A stretch of DNA of 64,000 nt from Acidobacteriota bacterium (GCA_004298155.1 SCRD01000017.1:186001-250000), one strand, 5' to 3'; shown: positions 17,432 to 26,407, counted from the stretch's first letter. Numbers and translations are program-made. The notes: generated by a model not told the origin, from the sequence alone.

Positions 17432-19126
17432 ATGTATCGAAAAGTGACCAAGTTGTGGCTGCGTGTGAGTGTTCCCCTCCTCGCGGCCTGCCTGTCCGGC
17501 GCGGTTATCACACAAGCAGCTGAAAAACCCGCCCAACCTGGAGATGTCTCTGAGGTTCCCGCGAAACGCATTAAGCATGGCCAACATGCGAAATCGAAAG
17601 AGCGGGGCCACATGGTTGTGAAGGCAGGTCAGAAAGAGCAGGCTGGCTCGGCGGATGAGATCGCCCAATTGAAGAAGCAGCTTGTGCTCCAGCAGGAACA
17701 GATTACACAGCTTCTGCAGGCAATGAATAAGTTGCAGGAGCAGGTTGCAGCCACAGCCAATCCCTCAAAAGACATTTCGATTCCTCAATCCTCGGGCAAT
17801 GCCGTGGCCTCGGCAACCCACGCTGCTCCGCAATTCCCGTCAGCCGGGGAGGTGGCGAGCCTGAGCCCGGTAATTCCCGGCGACTCAGTTGCAGTTGAGA
17901 GCGGATCGGCCTCTAAGCTGGCTTCACGCATTCTTCCATCTGCCTCGAACGCCCCGCAGCCTGTGCCGGCTCAAGCAGAGAAGCATGAAAAGCTGGGGCC
18001 CATCGCCACGCAGGATATCAAGCTCGGCACTACTTTCTACGGCTCATTCTCGCACTACGGCGATACTGGCTACGCCCCGGCGTTTCAAGACTCGCCCACG
18101 ACACAGCTGGGACCGGGAAACAGTGGGCTCAACACCTTCGAGGTGAACCGGGCCTACATCAACTTTTACTACACACCGAACGAGCACGTGACCTTGCGCA
18201 TTACGCCCGACATCTATCGTCAAAGCGATAACAGTTATGCATTCCGGCTGAAGTATGCATACGTTGACTTCCAAAAGATCTTTGGCAAAGGCGCCTTCAA
18301 GGATGACAAGATCACCTTCGGTCAGACGACGGAACCTCTTGTTGACTGGGAAGAGGCACTCAGCGGCTACCGATACACATATCTCGTGCCGTGGAACTAC
18401 CTGAGCTTGAGCTCTACCTACTCCGGTGCCAGGCTCCGCGGCCCAATCGAATTCAATGGAAAGGAGTATTTGGACTACGATTTAGGAGTCTTCAATACTG
18501 CCAGCTTCCACTCGCTCGAAACGAACGACAAAAAGCAAGTCATGGGCCGGCTGACCGTCTACCCGTTCGGCACAACCGTGGACCGCACGGGCCTGGGATT
18601 CACTGCCTTTGAAGACTACGGCTACAACACAAAGCTTCCCTCACAGGTAAGCACGCCCCTCAACCGGTTATCGCTGCTGGCGCACTATCAGAGCCACGAC
18701 AAGGCCTACCAGATCGCCTTCGAGTATCAGCTCGGGCGCAACGCGACAAGCACGGGCAACATGTTCTCCGGCGTCGGGCCGGCGGCAGGGAGCCTCTTCA
18801 GCACCCTGGCGGGAACCGCCCTCGCTGGAACTCACACGCGGCAGCAAGGCTTTAACGTCTTCGGCCACGCGCGCCTGGGCCACTCGCCATTCTCACTTTG
18901 GGGCTTCTATCAGAACTTCCAGCCGAACACGAACTTCCAGCCGTCTTCGGTCGGCCTGACGGACAACCCGCTGGATTTCCGGCGCACCGTTGGTGGCATC
19001 GCCTACAAAGTCACTGATCACTTCGACGTTGCATTCGGCGACCAAAACTTCCACTGGGTCCATCCCCAAGGGCGGACAGGCCCGGACACGAACGGGATTG
19101 TTGTCTGGACGCAGTTCAATTACTAG
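17432..19126 (+). CDS. OprP/OprO-like phosphate porin with periplasmic coiled coil
   Basis: 564 aa outer-membrane protein. The signal peptide ends around ACLSGAVITQAAE. Residues about 75-110 form a coiled coil (DEIAQLKKQLVLQQEQITQLL), then a low-complexity Ala/Ser/Pro linker to about 185, then a beta-barrel rich in alternating aromatic strands (FEVNRAYINFYYTPNEHVTLRI). The chain ends WTQFNY, with the terminal aromatic residue expected for insertion by the BAM machinery. The barrel resembles phosphate-selective porins O and P. A PHO box upstream and pstS downstream (168 bp) agree with phosphate uptake across the outer membrane. The coiled coil may trimerise or anchor the protein to peptidoglycan. 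Confidence 0.78.
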   Translation: MYRKVTKLWLRVSVPLLAACLSGAVITQAAEKPAQPGDVSEVPAKRIKHGQHAKSKERGHMVVKAGQKEQAGSADEIAQLKKQLVLQQEQITQLLQAMNKLQEQVAATANPSKDISIPQSSGNAVASATHAAPQFPSAGEVASLSPVIPGDSVAVESGSASKLASRILPSASNAPQPVPAQAEKHEKLGPIATQDIKLGTTFYGSFSHYGDTGYAPAFQDSPTTQLGPGNSGLNTFEVNRAYINFYYTPNEHVTLRITPDIYRQSDNSYAFRLKYAYVDFQKIFGKGAFKDDKITFGQTTEPLVDWEEALSGYRYTYLVPWNYLSLSSTYSGARLRGPIEFNGKEYLDYDLGVFNTASFHSLETNDKKQVMGRLTVYPFGTTVDRTGLGFTAFEDYGYNTKLPSQVSTPLNRLSLLAHYQSHDKAYQIAFEYQLGRNATSTGNMFSGVGPAAGSLFSTLAGTALAGTHTRQQGFNVFGHARLGHSPFSLWGFYQNFQPNTNFQPSSVGLTDNPLDFRRTVGGIAYKVTDHFDVAFGDQNFHWVHPQGRTGPDTNGIVVWTQFNY

Positions 19127-19221
19127 AACTTGGGGCGGACAACTTCAAGTCGTCCCGGGGATGCTCTCAGCTGGACACGCTCGTACCGGAGAGGCGGTAC
19201 TATGCAGTTCAGCCATATCGC

Positions 19222-19260
19222 CTTAACAAACTTGTAACGCATCCTTAACATTCCTGTAAC
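19222..19260 (+). promoter_or_regulatory. PHO box of pstS, four perfect half-sites
   Basis: CTTAAC (19222), TGTAAC (19233), CTTAAC (19244) and TGTAAC (19255) alternate at exact 11-base spacing. The array ends 34 bp before the pstS ATG. This gives the consensus for the local PhoB half-site and supports the two weaker arrays upstream. Confidence 0.82.
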
Positions 19261-19294
19261 AATTGACAATCAATCTCAATGAAAGGGACAGATA

Positions 19295-20356
19295 ATGAAA
19301 ATCAGACTCAGAGGTACAATCGCAGCCTTGGTTGTGACGCTGGCACTGGTGGGATTGTTCGCAGCTTGCAGCCAGCAGGAATCAGGTTCCGGCTCCGCGT
19401 CCGGCGCCATTACTTTGAATGCCGCGGGCGCTACATTTCCTTATCCGATATACTCCAAATGGTTTAGCGAATACCAAAAGATTCATCCAAATATCGCCAT
19501 CAACTACCAGTCCATTGGTTCAGGGGGCGGTATCCGGCAACTCCATGCAGGCACGGTTGATTTCGGGGCCTCGGATATGCCGCTCAAAGATGACATGCTC
19601 AAGCAACTTAATCTGCAGATTGTGCAGTTCCCCACGGTGCTTGGAGCGGTTGTGCCTAGCTATAACATCCCTGGCGTTGAAGTACCACTGAAGTTTACAG
19701 CGGCATCCCTGGCGGGCATTTATCTTGGCAAGATCACCAAGTGGAACGCGCCGGAAATTCGAAAGAACAATCCCGGAGTGGAGCTTCCTGCCAAGGACAT
19801 CACTGTAGTCCACCGATCCGATGGCAGCGGCACCACCTTTGTGTGGACTGATTACCTTTCGAAAGTCAGCCCGGAGTGGAAGTCGAAAGTGGGCAGCAAC
19901 ACCTCTGTTCAGTGGCCAGTGGGCCTGGGCGGCAAAGGCAATGAAGGTGTGGCTGGCGTCGTCAAGCAGACGCCTTATTCCATTGGTTATGTGGAGCTGA
20001 TCTATGCGCTCCAAAACAAGATGTCCTATGGCCTGGTCCAGAATTCCTCAGGGAATTTCGTCAAGGCCAGCCTGGAAACCGCCAAGGAAGCAGCCGCCGA
20101 CGCTGCGGGTGAAATGCAGAATGACGTCCGAGTCTCGATCACCGATCCGCCGGGCAAGGATGCTTATCCGATCTGCAGCTTCACCTATTTGCTGATCCCA
20201 GTACACATTGCGGACGCAGCCAAACGGGACGCGATCAAGGACTTCCTGCATTGGATGCTGACTGACGGCCAGGGCATGGTGGAAAGCCTTGATTACGGCC
20301 AGTTGCCTGATCTAGTGAAGCAGATCAATACAGAGCACATTTCGCAAATCAGTTGA
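19295..20356 (+). CDS. pstS: Phosphate ABC transporter, substrate-binding lipoprotein PstS
   Basis: 353 aa. A lipoprotein signal is seen (ALVVTLALVGLFAAC, lipobox FAAC with Cys at about residue 28). The mature protein starts with the PstS hallmark LNAAGATFPYPIYSKWF, then NYQSIGSGGGIRQ and DFGASDMPL, and HRSDGSGTTFVWTDYL, all phosphate-contacting loops. It binds periplasmic phosphate and delivers it to PstC/PstA. AAAGGG at 19281 is the ribosome site. The PHO box directly upstream shows phosphate control. pstC starts 489 bp later, which is a wider gap than usual. Confidence 0.95.
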   Translation: MKIRLRGTIAALVVTLALVGLFAACSQQESGSGSASGAITLNAAGATFPYPIYSKWFSEYQKIHPNIAINYQSIGSGGGIRQLHAGTVDFGASDMPLKDDMLKQLNLQIVQFPTVLGAVVPSYNIPGVEVPLKFTAASLAGIYLGKITKWNAPEIRKNNPGVELPAKDITVVHRSDGSGTTFVWTDYLSKVSPEWKSKVGSNTSVQWPVGLGGKGNEGVAGVVKQTPYSIGYVELIYALQNKMSYGLVQNSSGNFVKASLETAKEAAADAAGEMQNDVRVSITDPPGKDAYPICSFTYLLIPVHIADAAKRDAIKDFLHWMLTDGQGMVESLDYGQLPDLVKQINTEHISQIS

Positions 20357-20845
20357 TCAACTACCGGTTTGTCAGGAAATACATGATCTGCCCGGCGGAT
20401 CCGGAATGCCGGCAGCGGCGAGGAATCACGCGCTGAAATCAAAACCATTGCGACCTTCCATGCCTACGCTTCCATTACTGGTCTGGAAGGGCAAGTGGTC
20501 GCCGTTATTCGGAAATCTGCCGGTTGCAGATCAGCATTCGTCCCGTTGGGTTTTCATGTGTGGGAACCTTGAGCAGGGATAGCGCGCTGTGGACTTATCG
20601 GCTGTATGCCGTTTATCATTGTGGTTCAAGAATTCCTGGCGTGTAGGCGGCCGTCCGGCCTGGTTTGCGGCGAGGTAGCGTGCATTTTCTTCAAAGCCAC
20701 CCTGCCCGGGTGATAGGCTGCAGGGAGGCGCTATCAGTACCCGCCGGAATTGCCGTCCACTTCGATGACGATCCGCAGGAGGTTACTCAACTCCTCCAGG
20801 CTGCTCTGAGCATGAAAACAGGCAAGAGTTCCCGAGTCTGCGAGT
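20357..20845. other. 489-bp gap between pstS and pstC, no gene recognised
   Basis: No promoter match, PHO box, T-tailed hairpin or tRNA is apparent. A 68-codon frame at 20665-20871 overlaps the pstC start and has no recognisable family. The region may hold an mRNA-processing site or stem that lets pstS be made in excess over the transporter, but nothing in the sequence proves it. Confidence 0.4.
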
Positions 20846-21847
20846 ATGGCAACGACATCTGCTCCCGATGAAACCCCAATCCCTTCCCGGTACAGAACGC
20901 CCAAGCGCGGTTTAAGCTCCTTCCTTCAGCGCCTTCGCAGCGGAGATGAGATAGCCCATCTGATCACACTGGCCTTTGCGGCGAGCATTGTTCTGATCAC
21001 GCTCCTGCTGGTTTACCAATTGTGGACCCATTCGGTGCTACCGCGGCAGCGTTTCGGATGGCGCTTTCTGGTGACGAGTACTTGGGACCCCGTTTTTGAG
21101 AATTTCGGGGCTCTGCCGTTTATCTTCGGAACGCTGGTTACGTCAGTAGTAAGTCTGCTGCTAGCCTTGCCCCTGGGAGTCGGCGCAGCGATTTTTCTTG
21201 CAGAGCTTGCCCCACCACGAATTTCGCATGCGCTGGCGTTCGTGGTGGAACTTCTGGCCGCCGTGCCCAGCGTGATCCTTGGGTTGCTGGGCATCTTTTT
21301 GTTGGTGCCGTTTCTCCGGACAGAAGTCCAACCCTTCCTTAAAGCCGCGTTTGGCTTTCTGCCCTTCTTCCAGGGCCAGATGTACGGAATCGGGATGCTT
21401 GCCGCGAGTGTGATCCTGACCATCATGATCATTCCGTTTATCATTTCGATCTCGAGGGAAGTTTTGCTGGCTGTGCCTGTTGACCAGCGCGAGGCAGCCC
21501 TGGCTTTAGGGGCAACCCGCTGGGAGGCGACCTGGAAAGTGGTTGTGCCCTACGCGAAGACGGGAATCTATGGATCAATTTTCCTGGCGCTGGCCCGGGC
21601 CCTGGGCGAAACAATGGCTGTGACCATGGTGATTGGAAACGATCCAAGAATCAGCGCTTCTCTGTTTGCGCCCGGCTATACCATTGCGGCCGTCATTGCC
21701 AACGAGTTTACGGAAGCAACGGGAAATCTTTATCTCCAGTCCCTGATTGAACTCGGACTGGTGCTTTTCCTCGTGACAATCATTATCAATGCCCTGGCAC
21801 GCGTGCTGATTGTGGTGACCACAAGACAAGGGACCGCACACCCATGA
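20846..21847 (+). CDS. pstC: Phosphate ABC transporter permease PstC
   Basis: 333 aa inner-membrane permease. After a basic cytoplasmic tail of about 45 residues there are six to seven hydrophobic helices. Family landmarks are FGALPFIFGTLVTSVVSLLL, LPLGVGAAIFLAELAP, and the EAA loop that contacts PstB (DQREAALALGATRWEATWKV). It ends with a 4-base ATGA overlap with pstA, so translation is coupled. It forms the channel with PstA. Confidence 0.93.
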   Translation: MATTSAPDETPIPSRYRTPKRGLSSFLQRLRSGDEIAHLITLAFAASIVLITLLLVYQLWTHSVLPRQRFGWRFLVTSTWDPVFENFGALPFIFGTLVTSVVSLLLALPLGVGAAIFLAELAPPRISHALAFVVELLAAVPSVILGLLGIFLLVPFLRTEVQPFLKAAFGFLPFFQGQMYGIGMLAASVILTIMIIPFIISISREVLLAVPVDQREAALALGATRWEATWKVVVPYAKTGIYGSIFLALARALGETMAVTMVIGNDPRISASLFAPGYTIAAVIANEFTEATGNLYLQSLIELGLVLFLVTIIINALARVLIVVTTRQGTAHP

Positions 21848-22695
21848 ACCGCCTTCTTGCGTGGAGAAAATTCGTCAACGCCTTCATGCTTACGCTGACT
21901 GGCCTGTGTGCCCTGCTGTCGGTTTCCGTTCTGCTGATTGTTCTGGCGTATCTTGGTTGGAACGGATGGCAATATTTAACCTGGACTTTTCTCACCCACC
22001 TGCCTGCGCCAGTTGGCGAAACAGGCGGCGGGATGGCGAACGCCATTGTCGGCAGCGGGAAACTGCTCTTGATCGCGGCTGTAACGGGCATTCCCACTGG
22101 GTTACTGGGCGGAATTTACCTGGCCGAGTTCGGCGGCAAGACTTTTGCGTTTCTGGTTCGATATACGGCGGACCTTTTGAACGGCGTTCCTTCTATAGTG
22201 ATGGGTATTTTCGCATACACAGTAGTCGTCCTGCCGATGCGCCACTTTTCCGCGCTTGCCGGCGGTTTGGCTTTGGGAGTCATGCTGATTCCTATCGTGT
22301 TGCGCAGCACGGAGGATTTCCTGAGAGCCGTCCCCAATCCGCTGCGCGAAGGCGCGCTGGCGCTAGGCGCGAGCAAATGGAAGGCCATCGCCACAGTTGT
22401 GGTTCCTGCGTCGATTCGTGCCATTGCCACTGGCGCCCTGCTGGGACTGGCCCGCGTGGCAGGAGAGACCGCACCACTGCTGTTTACGAGTTTCAATAAC
22501 CAGTTTTGGAGCAAAGGGCTGAACCAGCCCACAGCGTCGCTTCCCGTCATGATATACGAATACGCCATCTCGCCCTATACCGACTGGCACCGCCAGGCGT
22601 GGGCGGCCGGCTTCATCTTGCTCATGCTGGTGCTTATTGCTAACATTGGGGCACGGCTGATTTTGTCCCGAAAGGGCCCAGCCCTGCGCGGATAA
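21844..22695 (+). CDS. pstA: Phosphate ABC transporter permease PstA
   Basis: 283 aa with six membrane helices. Landmarks are [45 protein letters not shown], and the EAA loop [18 protein letters not shown], which docks on PstB. It overlaps pstC by four bases and ends four bases before pstB. Length is normal for the family. Confidence 0.93.
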   Translation: MNRLLAWRKFVNAFMLTLTGLCALLSVSVLLIVLAYLGWNGWQYLTWTFLTHLPAPVGETGGGMANAIVGSGKLLLIAAVTGIPTGLLGGIYLAEFGGKTFAFLVRYTADLLNGVPSIVMGIFAYTVVVLPMRHFSALAGGLALGVMLIPIVLRSTEDFLRAVPNPLREGALALGASKWKAIATVVVPASIRAIATGALLGLARVAGETAPLLFTSFNNQFWSKGLNQPTASLPVMIYEYAISPYTDWHRQAWAAGFILLMLVLIANIGARLILSRKGPALRG

Positions 22696-22699
22696 TGCT

Positions 22700-23536
22700 A
22701 TGGGAAACGTGACGGACCCGGAGGTGATCATCGGAGTGCCGGGATACGAACGGCCGCTTGAGGACTCTGAGAAAGAGGCCCGTGAATCCGTGCCGAAGAT
22801 TTCCGTCAACCTGTTGAATTTCTATTACGGCCCACGGCAGGTTCTTTTTGACGTCAGCCTCCAGATAATTGAGGGAAAGATTACGGCCCTCATCGGGCCA
22901 TCCGGCTGCGGGAAGTCAACCTTTCTGCGGACCCTCAACCGAATGTACGAAACGGTCCGTGGCACCCGCGCCGTTGGTGAGATCCTGCTCGACGGCCAGA
23001 ACATTTTTGATATGGACGTCGTCAGTCTCAGGCGGCGCGTCGGCATGGTGTTTCAGAAGTCAAACCCGTTCCCCAAGTCAATTTTTGAGAATGTTGCCTA
23101 TGGTCTAAGGGTGAACGGAACGGTTCGCCGGTCGCAAGTTACCGAAGTTGTAGAGAAAAGCCTGAGGCGTGCCGCCCTGTGGGACGAAGTGAAAGACCAT
23201 CTCCACAAGTCTGCTTACGCGCTCTCGGGCGGACAGCAACAACGGCTGTGCATTGCGCGCGCCCTGGCAATCGACCCGGAGGTTCTGCTGTTGGATGAGC
23301 CGTGCTCGGCACTCGATCCCATCGCGACTGCAAAGATTGAGGACTTGCTGTTCGCTCTCATGGGGAGCTGCACGATTGTAATTGTTACGCACAACATGCA
23401 GCAGGCCGCACGGGTGGCGGATCAGACGGGGTTCTTTCTGCTAGGCAGGCTCATCGAGTTTAACAAGACAGAAGTCATTTTCAAGAATCCTGCGCAGAAA
23501 GAGACTGAAGATTACATTACCGGCCGGTTCGGCTAA
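22700..23536 (+). CDS. pstB: Phosphate ABC transporter ATP-binding protein PstB
   Basis: 278 aa. Walker A is GPSGCGKST, the Q loop [13 protein letters not shown] (a PstB-specific pattern), signature LSGGQQQR, Walker [15 protein letters not shown], and switch His in IVTHNMQQA. About 30 residues precede the ABC core ([16 protein letters not shown]). ATP hydrolysis drives phosphate import through PstCA. The gene is packed between pstA and phoU. Confidence 0.95.
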   Translation: MGNVTDPEVIIGVPGYERPLEDSEKEARESVPKISVNLLNFYYGPRQVLFDVSLQIIEGKITALIGPSGCGKSTFLRTLNRMYETVRGTRAVGEILLDGQNIFDMDVVSLRRRVGMVFQKSNPFPKSIFENVAYGLRVNGTVRRSQVTEVVEKSLRRAALWDEVKDHLHKSAYALSGGQQQRLCIARALAIDPEVLLLDEPCSALDPIATAKIEDLLFALMGSCTIVIVTHNMQQAARVADQTGFFLLGRLIEFNKTEVIFKNPAQKETEDYITGRFG

Positions 23537-23554
23537 CGGAGGGGGAGCGGCCCA

Positions 23555-24217
23555 TTGCGCCATTTTGAAATTCAACTCGACGAATTGCGGAAGAAGCTGC
23601 TTGAGATGAGCGGTCTGGTTGAGTCGTCCATCTACCGCAGTGTTCTCGCCCTGGTGGAAAAGGACGAAGAACAGATCCGGCAGGTTATGGAAAATGAAGT
23701 TCGCGTTAATCGGATGCAAATCGAGATTGATGATCTGGCCACCGGACTGCTGGCGTTGCAGCAGCCCATGGCCACCGACCTGCGCTTTATTACCTCCTCG
23801 ATCAAGATCAACAGCGACCTCGAACGGATGGGCGATCATGCCGTCAATATCGCCGAGCGCGCAAGTTCGCTAATGCATGAACCGACTATCAAGCCATTAA
23901 TCGATTTGCCTCAGATGGCCAATCTGGTGCAGTCCATGCTGCGTGAGAGCCTCGATGCTTTTATCAAGAGGGATGCGAGCCTGGCGCGCGCTGTGCTGAA
24001 GTCCGACGACGCGGTTGACCAGATTCGGGACACGGTTTACGACGAGCTTGTGCACTACATGGAGGCGGAACCCTCTGCCATCCGCGGATGTATCCACCTG
24101 ATGTTTGTTGCCCGCAACCTCGAGCGCATTGCCGACCACGCTACCAACATTGCTGAAGACGTCGTGTTCCTGGTCGAGGGCGCCGACGTTCGCCACCATG
24201 CCGAAGCTTTTAAGTAG
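23555..24217 (+). CDS. phoU: Phosphate signalling protein PhoU
   Basis: 220 aa all-helical protein with the two PhoU repeats. Each has the metal-binding type motif: DLRFITSSIKINSDLERMGDH in the first and FVARNLERIADHATNIAEDV in the second. It starts at TTG 23555, eight bases after GGAGGGGGA (23538-23546). PhoU links the Pst transporter to PhoR and represses the regulon when phosphate is plentiful. It is last in the pst operon. Confidence 0.92.
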   Translation: MRHFEIQLDELRKKLLEMSGLVESSIYRSVLALVEKDEEQIRQVMENEVRVNRMQIEIDDLATGLLALQQPMATDLRFITSSIKINSDLERMGDHAVNIAERASSLMHEPTIKPLIDLPQMANLVQSMLRESLDAFIKRDASLARAVLKSDDAVDQIRDTVYDELVHYMEAEPSAIRGCIHLMFVARNLERIADHATNIAEDVVFLVEGADVRHHAEAFK

Positions 24218-24362
24218 TCGCCCCTAATTTCAGTGTGGATGAGTGGTTCAGTCCGGTCCCCAACAACCCAAATCCATGGTCGGGCCAGGTCTGACTTCCT
24301 CCCGCTGGGCAGCTTTACAGCGAATCCGCAAAATTCTTTACTGCATACTGGCCCTAGAGTGA

Positions 24363-24368
24363 TATACT
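24363..24368 (+). promoter_or_regulatory. Putative -10 of the cold shock gene
   Basis: TATACT at 24363-24368 is a good -10. A possible -35 (TTTACT, 24337-24342) is 20 bases away, longer than the ideal. It would give a transcript with a 5' leader of about 140 bases, the size expected for a cold shock mRNA. The 145 bp before it (from phoU) holds nothing else recognised. Confidence 0.4.
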
Positions 24369-24416
24369 AGAAATGCTTGATCAGTTTTTGTGACCGAATA
24401 CCATTGAACCTTAGAG

Positions 24417-24455
24417 GCCACGGGATCTCTGATTTCGTGGCGTTTCTTGTTTTTG
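24417..24455 (+). promoter_or_regulatory. Structured 5' leader of csp mRNA
   Basis: GCCACG (24417-24422) pairs perfectly with CGTGGC (24436-24441) around a 13-base loop, and GTTTCTTGTTTTT follows at once. This stem plus pyrimidine-rich tail sits in the long leader of the cold shock gene, about 65 bases upstream of its start. It could act as a temperature-sensitive or attenuator-like element. Confidence 0.5.
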
Positions 24456-24517
24456 GAGAGTGGTTGCGAGAGTTGAACAAGTTAATCTGAATGCAACAAA
24501 GGAACAGTAGAACACTT

Positions 24518-24724
24518 ATGAACAAAGAACAAGGAACGGTCAAATGGTTCAATGACTCGAAGGGTTACGGATTCATCCAGCGCACGACGGGTGATGATGT
24601 TTTTGTGCATCATTCCGCCATCCAGGCTGAAGGATTCAAGTCGCTCCATGAAGGCGACGCCGTGGAATTCATGGTCACCAAGGGCCCCAAGGGGCTCCAG
24701 GCGGAAAACGTAACAAAACTCTAA
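24518..24724 (+). CDS. csp: Cold shock protein (CspA family)
   Basis: 68 aa single OB-fold nucleic-acid chaperone. RNP1 is KGYGFIQ and RNP2 is DVFVHHSAI, with the leading [12 protein letters not shown] start at ATG 24518 ([11 protein letters not shown]), preceded by AAAGGAAC; an upstream in-frame ATG at 24491 would add nine residues. It melts RNA secondary structure at low temperature. The gene stands alone after phoU. Confidence 0.93.
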   Translation: MNKEQGTVKWFNDSKGYGFIQRTTGDDVFVHHSAIQAEGFKSLHEGDAVEFMVTKGPKGLQAENVTKL

Positions 24725-24742
24725 GACGAGCCTTCGCTTCAG

Positions 24743-24775
24743 GCCCGCGTCCGGCCTGCTCGCCGAGACGCGGGC
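24743..24775 (+). terminator. Hairpin after csp
   Basis: GCCCGCGTC / GACGCGGGC form a perfect 9-bp stem with a 15-base loop, starting 18 bp after the csp stop. An A run, not a T run, follows, so it may be a stabilising 3' stem or a terminator without U tract. Confidence 0.4.
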
Positions 24776-24798
24776 AAAAATCTTCCCGAGACTGCAAA

Positions 24799-25098
24799 AT
24801 GTCCATTCAAATTCAATATCTTGGATTCCAGCTAAGGACGAGCGGACGGGATTACTCCTATCGTGTTGTCAACCCCAAAGAAGGGGACCGTGAATTTGTC
24901 CTAAGTATTCCCAACCGTGCTTTTTCAGAGCACCACTTCCCATATCAGGACGCCGCAGCATTCTGCTATCAGAAATTGCAAAGGGCGCTTGACGAGGAAA
25001 GCCCTGGGCAACCATTCCCCCACCGCTCTGTTCTATCTGATCAGGAACTCGACGAATACATGGTGCTCCGCCGCCCCGCAAAAAGGCGAACCTGGTAG
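24799..25098 (+). CDS. Hypothetical protein, 99 aa
   Basis: No family recognised. The chain starts MSIQIQYLGFQLRTSGRDYSY and has a mixed beta-then-alpha look, with an Asp/Glu-rich helix (YQKLQRALDEES) and a basic end (RRPAKRRTW). There is no signal peptide or membrane segment. It lies 74 bp after csp, beyond the hairpin, so it may share read-through transcription with the cold shock gene; a clear own ribosome site is missing. Confidence 0.55.
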   Translation: MSIQIQYLGFQLRTSGRDYSYRVVNPKEGDREFVLSIPNRAFSEHHFPYQDAAAFCYQKLQRALDEESPGQPFPHRSVLSDQELDEYMVLRRPAKRRTW

Positions 25099-25257
25099 CC
25101 TCCGGCACCGTCAGAATCCCCCCACTTGCTCGGTTTCAGTTTTAGAGAAAGGTCTGATCATTTCCAAACTGCACCTCTGCACTGTTCTGGCAGGCTATGT
25201 GTCGCAGCAGCCTCCAGCGATTCTATATAGCCAACCCAAATGCCAGGATGTCTTGCT

Positions 25258-25297
25258 AAGGCGGTCTTCCCGACTGGTGAAGGAGCGCCGCCTTTTT
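25258..25297 (+). terminator. Rho-independent terminator upstream of hsp20
   Basis: AAGGCGG (25258-25264) pairs with CCGCCTT (25288-25294), and CTTC/GAAG inside the loop pairs too. TTTTT follows the stem. It closes the csp-hypothetical unit 160 bp after the last stop. The remaining 175 bp up to hsp20 includes an inverted repeat AGTGAG-TGCG-CTCACT around 25325-25340 that could be a regulatory site. Confidence 0.65.
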
Positions 25298-25473
25298 AGA
25301 TAGTGACATCTATCACGGCGAAGAGTGAGTGCGCTCACTGAAAAATCACGCATTGCGGAATATCGTAAAGGTAAAAGTAGGCGCTCGCGGGGAGAGGACT
25401 AGCGTGCGTCAATGGCCGCTTGATTGCGAGAAACCCTCCAGCGACGCTGAATTGGCTGGAAAGGAGCAAAACC

Positions 25474-25998
25474 ATGGCGGGCATGCATTTAGCTGTAAGG
25501 TCCGAGGAGCATCCTGCTCCCTTCAAGGTCACTGAGTTCGACAATATCTTCCAATGCATGCAGGAAATGCACGAAATGATATCGCACCGTGCATTCGAAT
25601 TGTTCGAAGAAGGAGGAAGGATTTTCGGTCGTGATCTCAGTGACTGGTTTAAGGCAGAGTCCGAGTTGCTGCATCCGGTCAACGTCAGCATAGACGAGAC
25701 CGAAGAGGGCCTCAGGGTGGAGGCAGAAGTTCCAGGATTTAAAGCGAAGGAATTGGAGGCCAGCGTGGAGCCCCATCGCCTGACCATCACGGGCAAGCGT
25801 GAAATCGAGAAGGAAGAGAAGAAGGGAAAGACCATCTATTCCGAACGTAATGCAGAAAGGATTCTGCGGATTATCAATTTGCCGGCGGAAGTGAACACGG
25901 AAACAGTTAGTGCCACACTGAAGGATGGAGTGCTGGTATTCATGTTATCAAAGGCTGCACCGGCAAAGAAGATTGCTATCGAGGGAAAAGCAGCGTGA
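25474..25998 (+). CDS. Hsp20/alpha-crystallin small heat shock protein
   Basis: 174 aa. The alpha-crystallin domain occupies residues about 68-165: VNVSIDETEEGLRVEAEVPGF, the loop that follows with EPHRLTITGKRE, and ATLKDGVLVFMLSKA containing the GVL motif. The N-terminal arm of about 65 residues sets oligomerisation. Start ATG 25474 (MAGMHLAV) follows AAAGGAG. It holds unfolded proteins without ATP. It is the first gene after the terminator at 25258. Confidence 0.9.
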   Translation: MAGMHLAVRSEEHPAPFKVTEFDNIFQCMQEMHEMISHRAFELFEEGGRIFGRDLSDWFKAESELLHPVNVSIDETEEGLRVEAEVPGFKAKELEASVEPHRLTITGKREIEKEEKKGKTIYSERNAERILRIINLPAEVNTETVSATLKDGVLVFMLSKAAPAKKIAIEGKAA

Positions 25999-26195
25999 AA
26001 AACTTTTGCCTATGGTTGGCGGGAAGGGAGCGTGATGTCAGCGGCGAATGCCATCGAAATCCCCGCTGGAGACGTCACAACCGCGCAGCAACAGAGGGTG
26101 CGGTCGCCAGACGCAGGGAAGATGGCTGCCCCGCTCCCTTCCCGTCGGCGGGAGAGATGACAGAGAAACAATAATCACAGAGCGAGGAGGCCGAG

Positions 26196-26363
26196 ATGAA
26201 AGGCAAGCCAACATGGAAGCCCGTCGGCCTTTCTGCAAACAAATGGCAACAGCCGGGGCCCCGGCGGCATCCGGTCCGGTTATTATCGCCGAAGCGGCAG
26301 GCTCCAGGACCGTTCGAGAGATACTTCGGATTCGGGAAGGCTCCCTCGAAACAGAAATCCTGA
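26196..26363 (+). CDS. Candidate small basic protein, 55 aa
   Basis: An ATG at 26196 follows GAGGAGG (26182-26189) at good spacing and opens a frame of 55 codons ending at TGA 26361. The product is basic and rich in Pro, Arg and Lys (MKGKPTWKPVGLSANKWQQP at the start, PKRQAPGPFERYFGFGKAP later). No family is recognised. It fills most of the 409-bp gap between hsp20 and the YbaK-like gene, so it may be real and co-transcribed; chance cannot be excluded. Confidence 0.35.
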   Translation: MKGKPTWKPVGLSANKWQQPGPRRHPVRLLSPKRQAPGPFERYFGFGKAPSKQKS

Positions 26364-26407
26364 GGGCCTCGTGTGAAAGGCCCTTATCACAAGGGAAGGA
26401 GGATGCG

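Noticed and set aside
19222-19260. Short direct repeats as a possible CRISPR
   Set aside because: Hexamers at 11-bp spacing are PHO half-sites; no spacers or cas genes exist.
24218-24360. tRNA or small RNA between phoU and csp
   Set aside because: No cloverleaf or conserved stem could be drawn.
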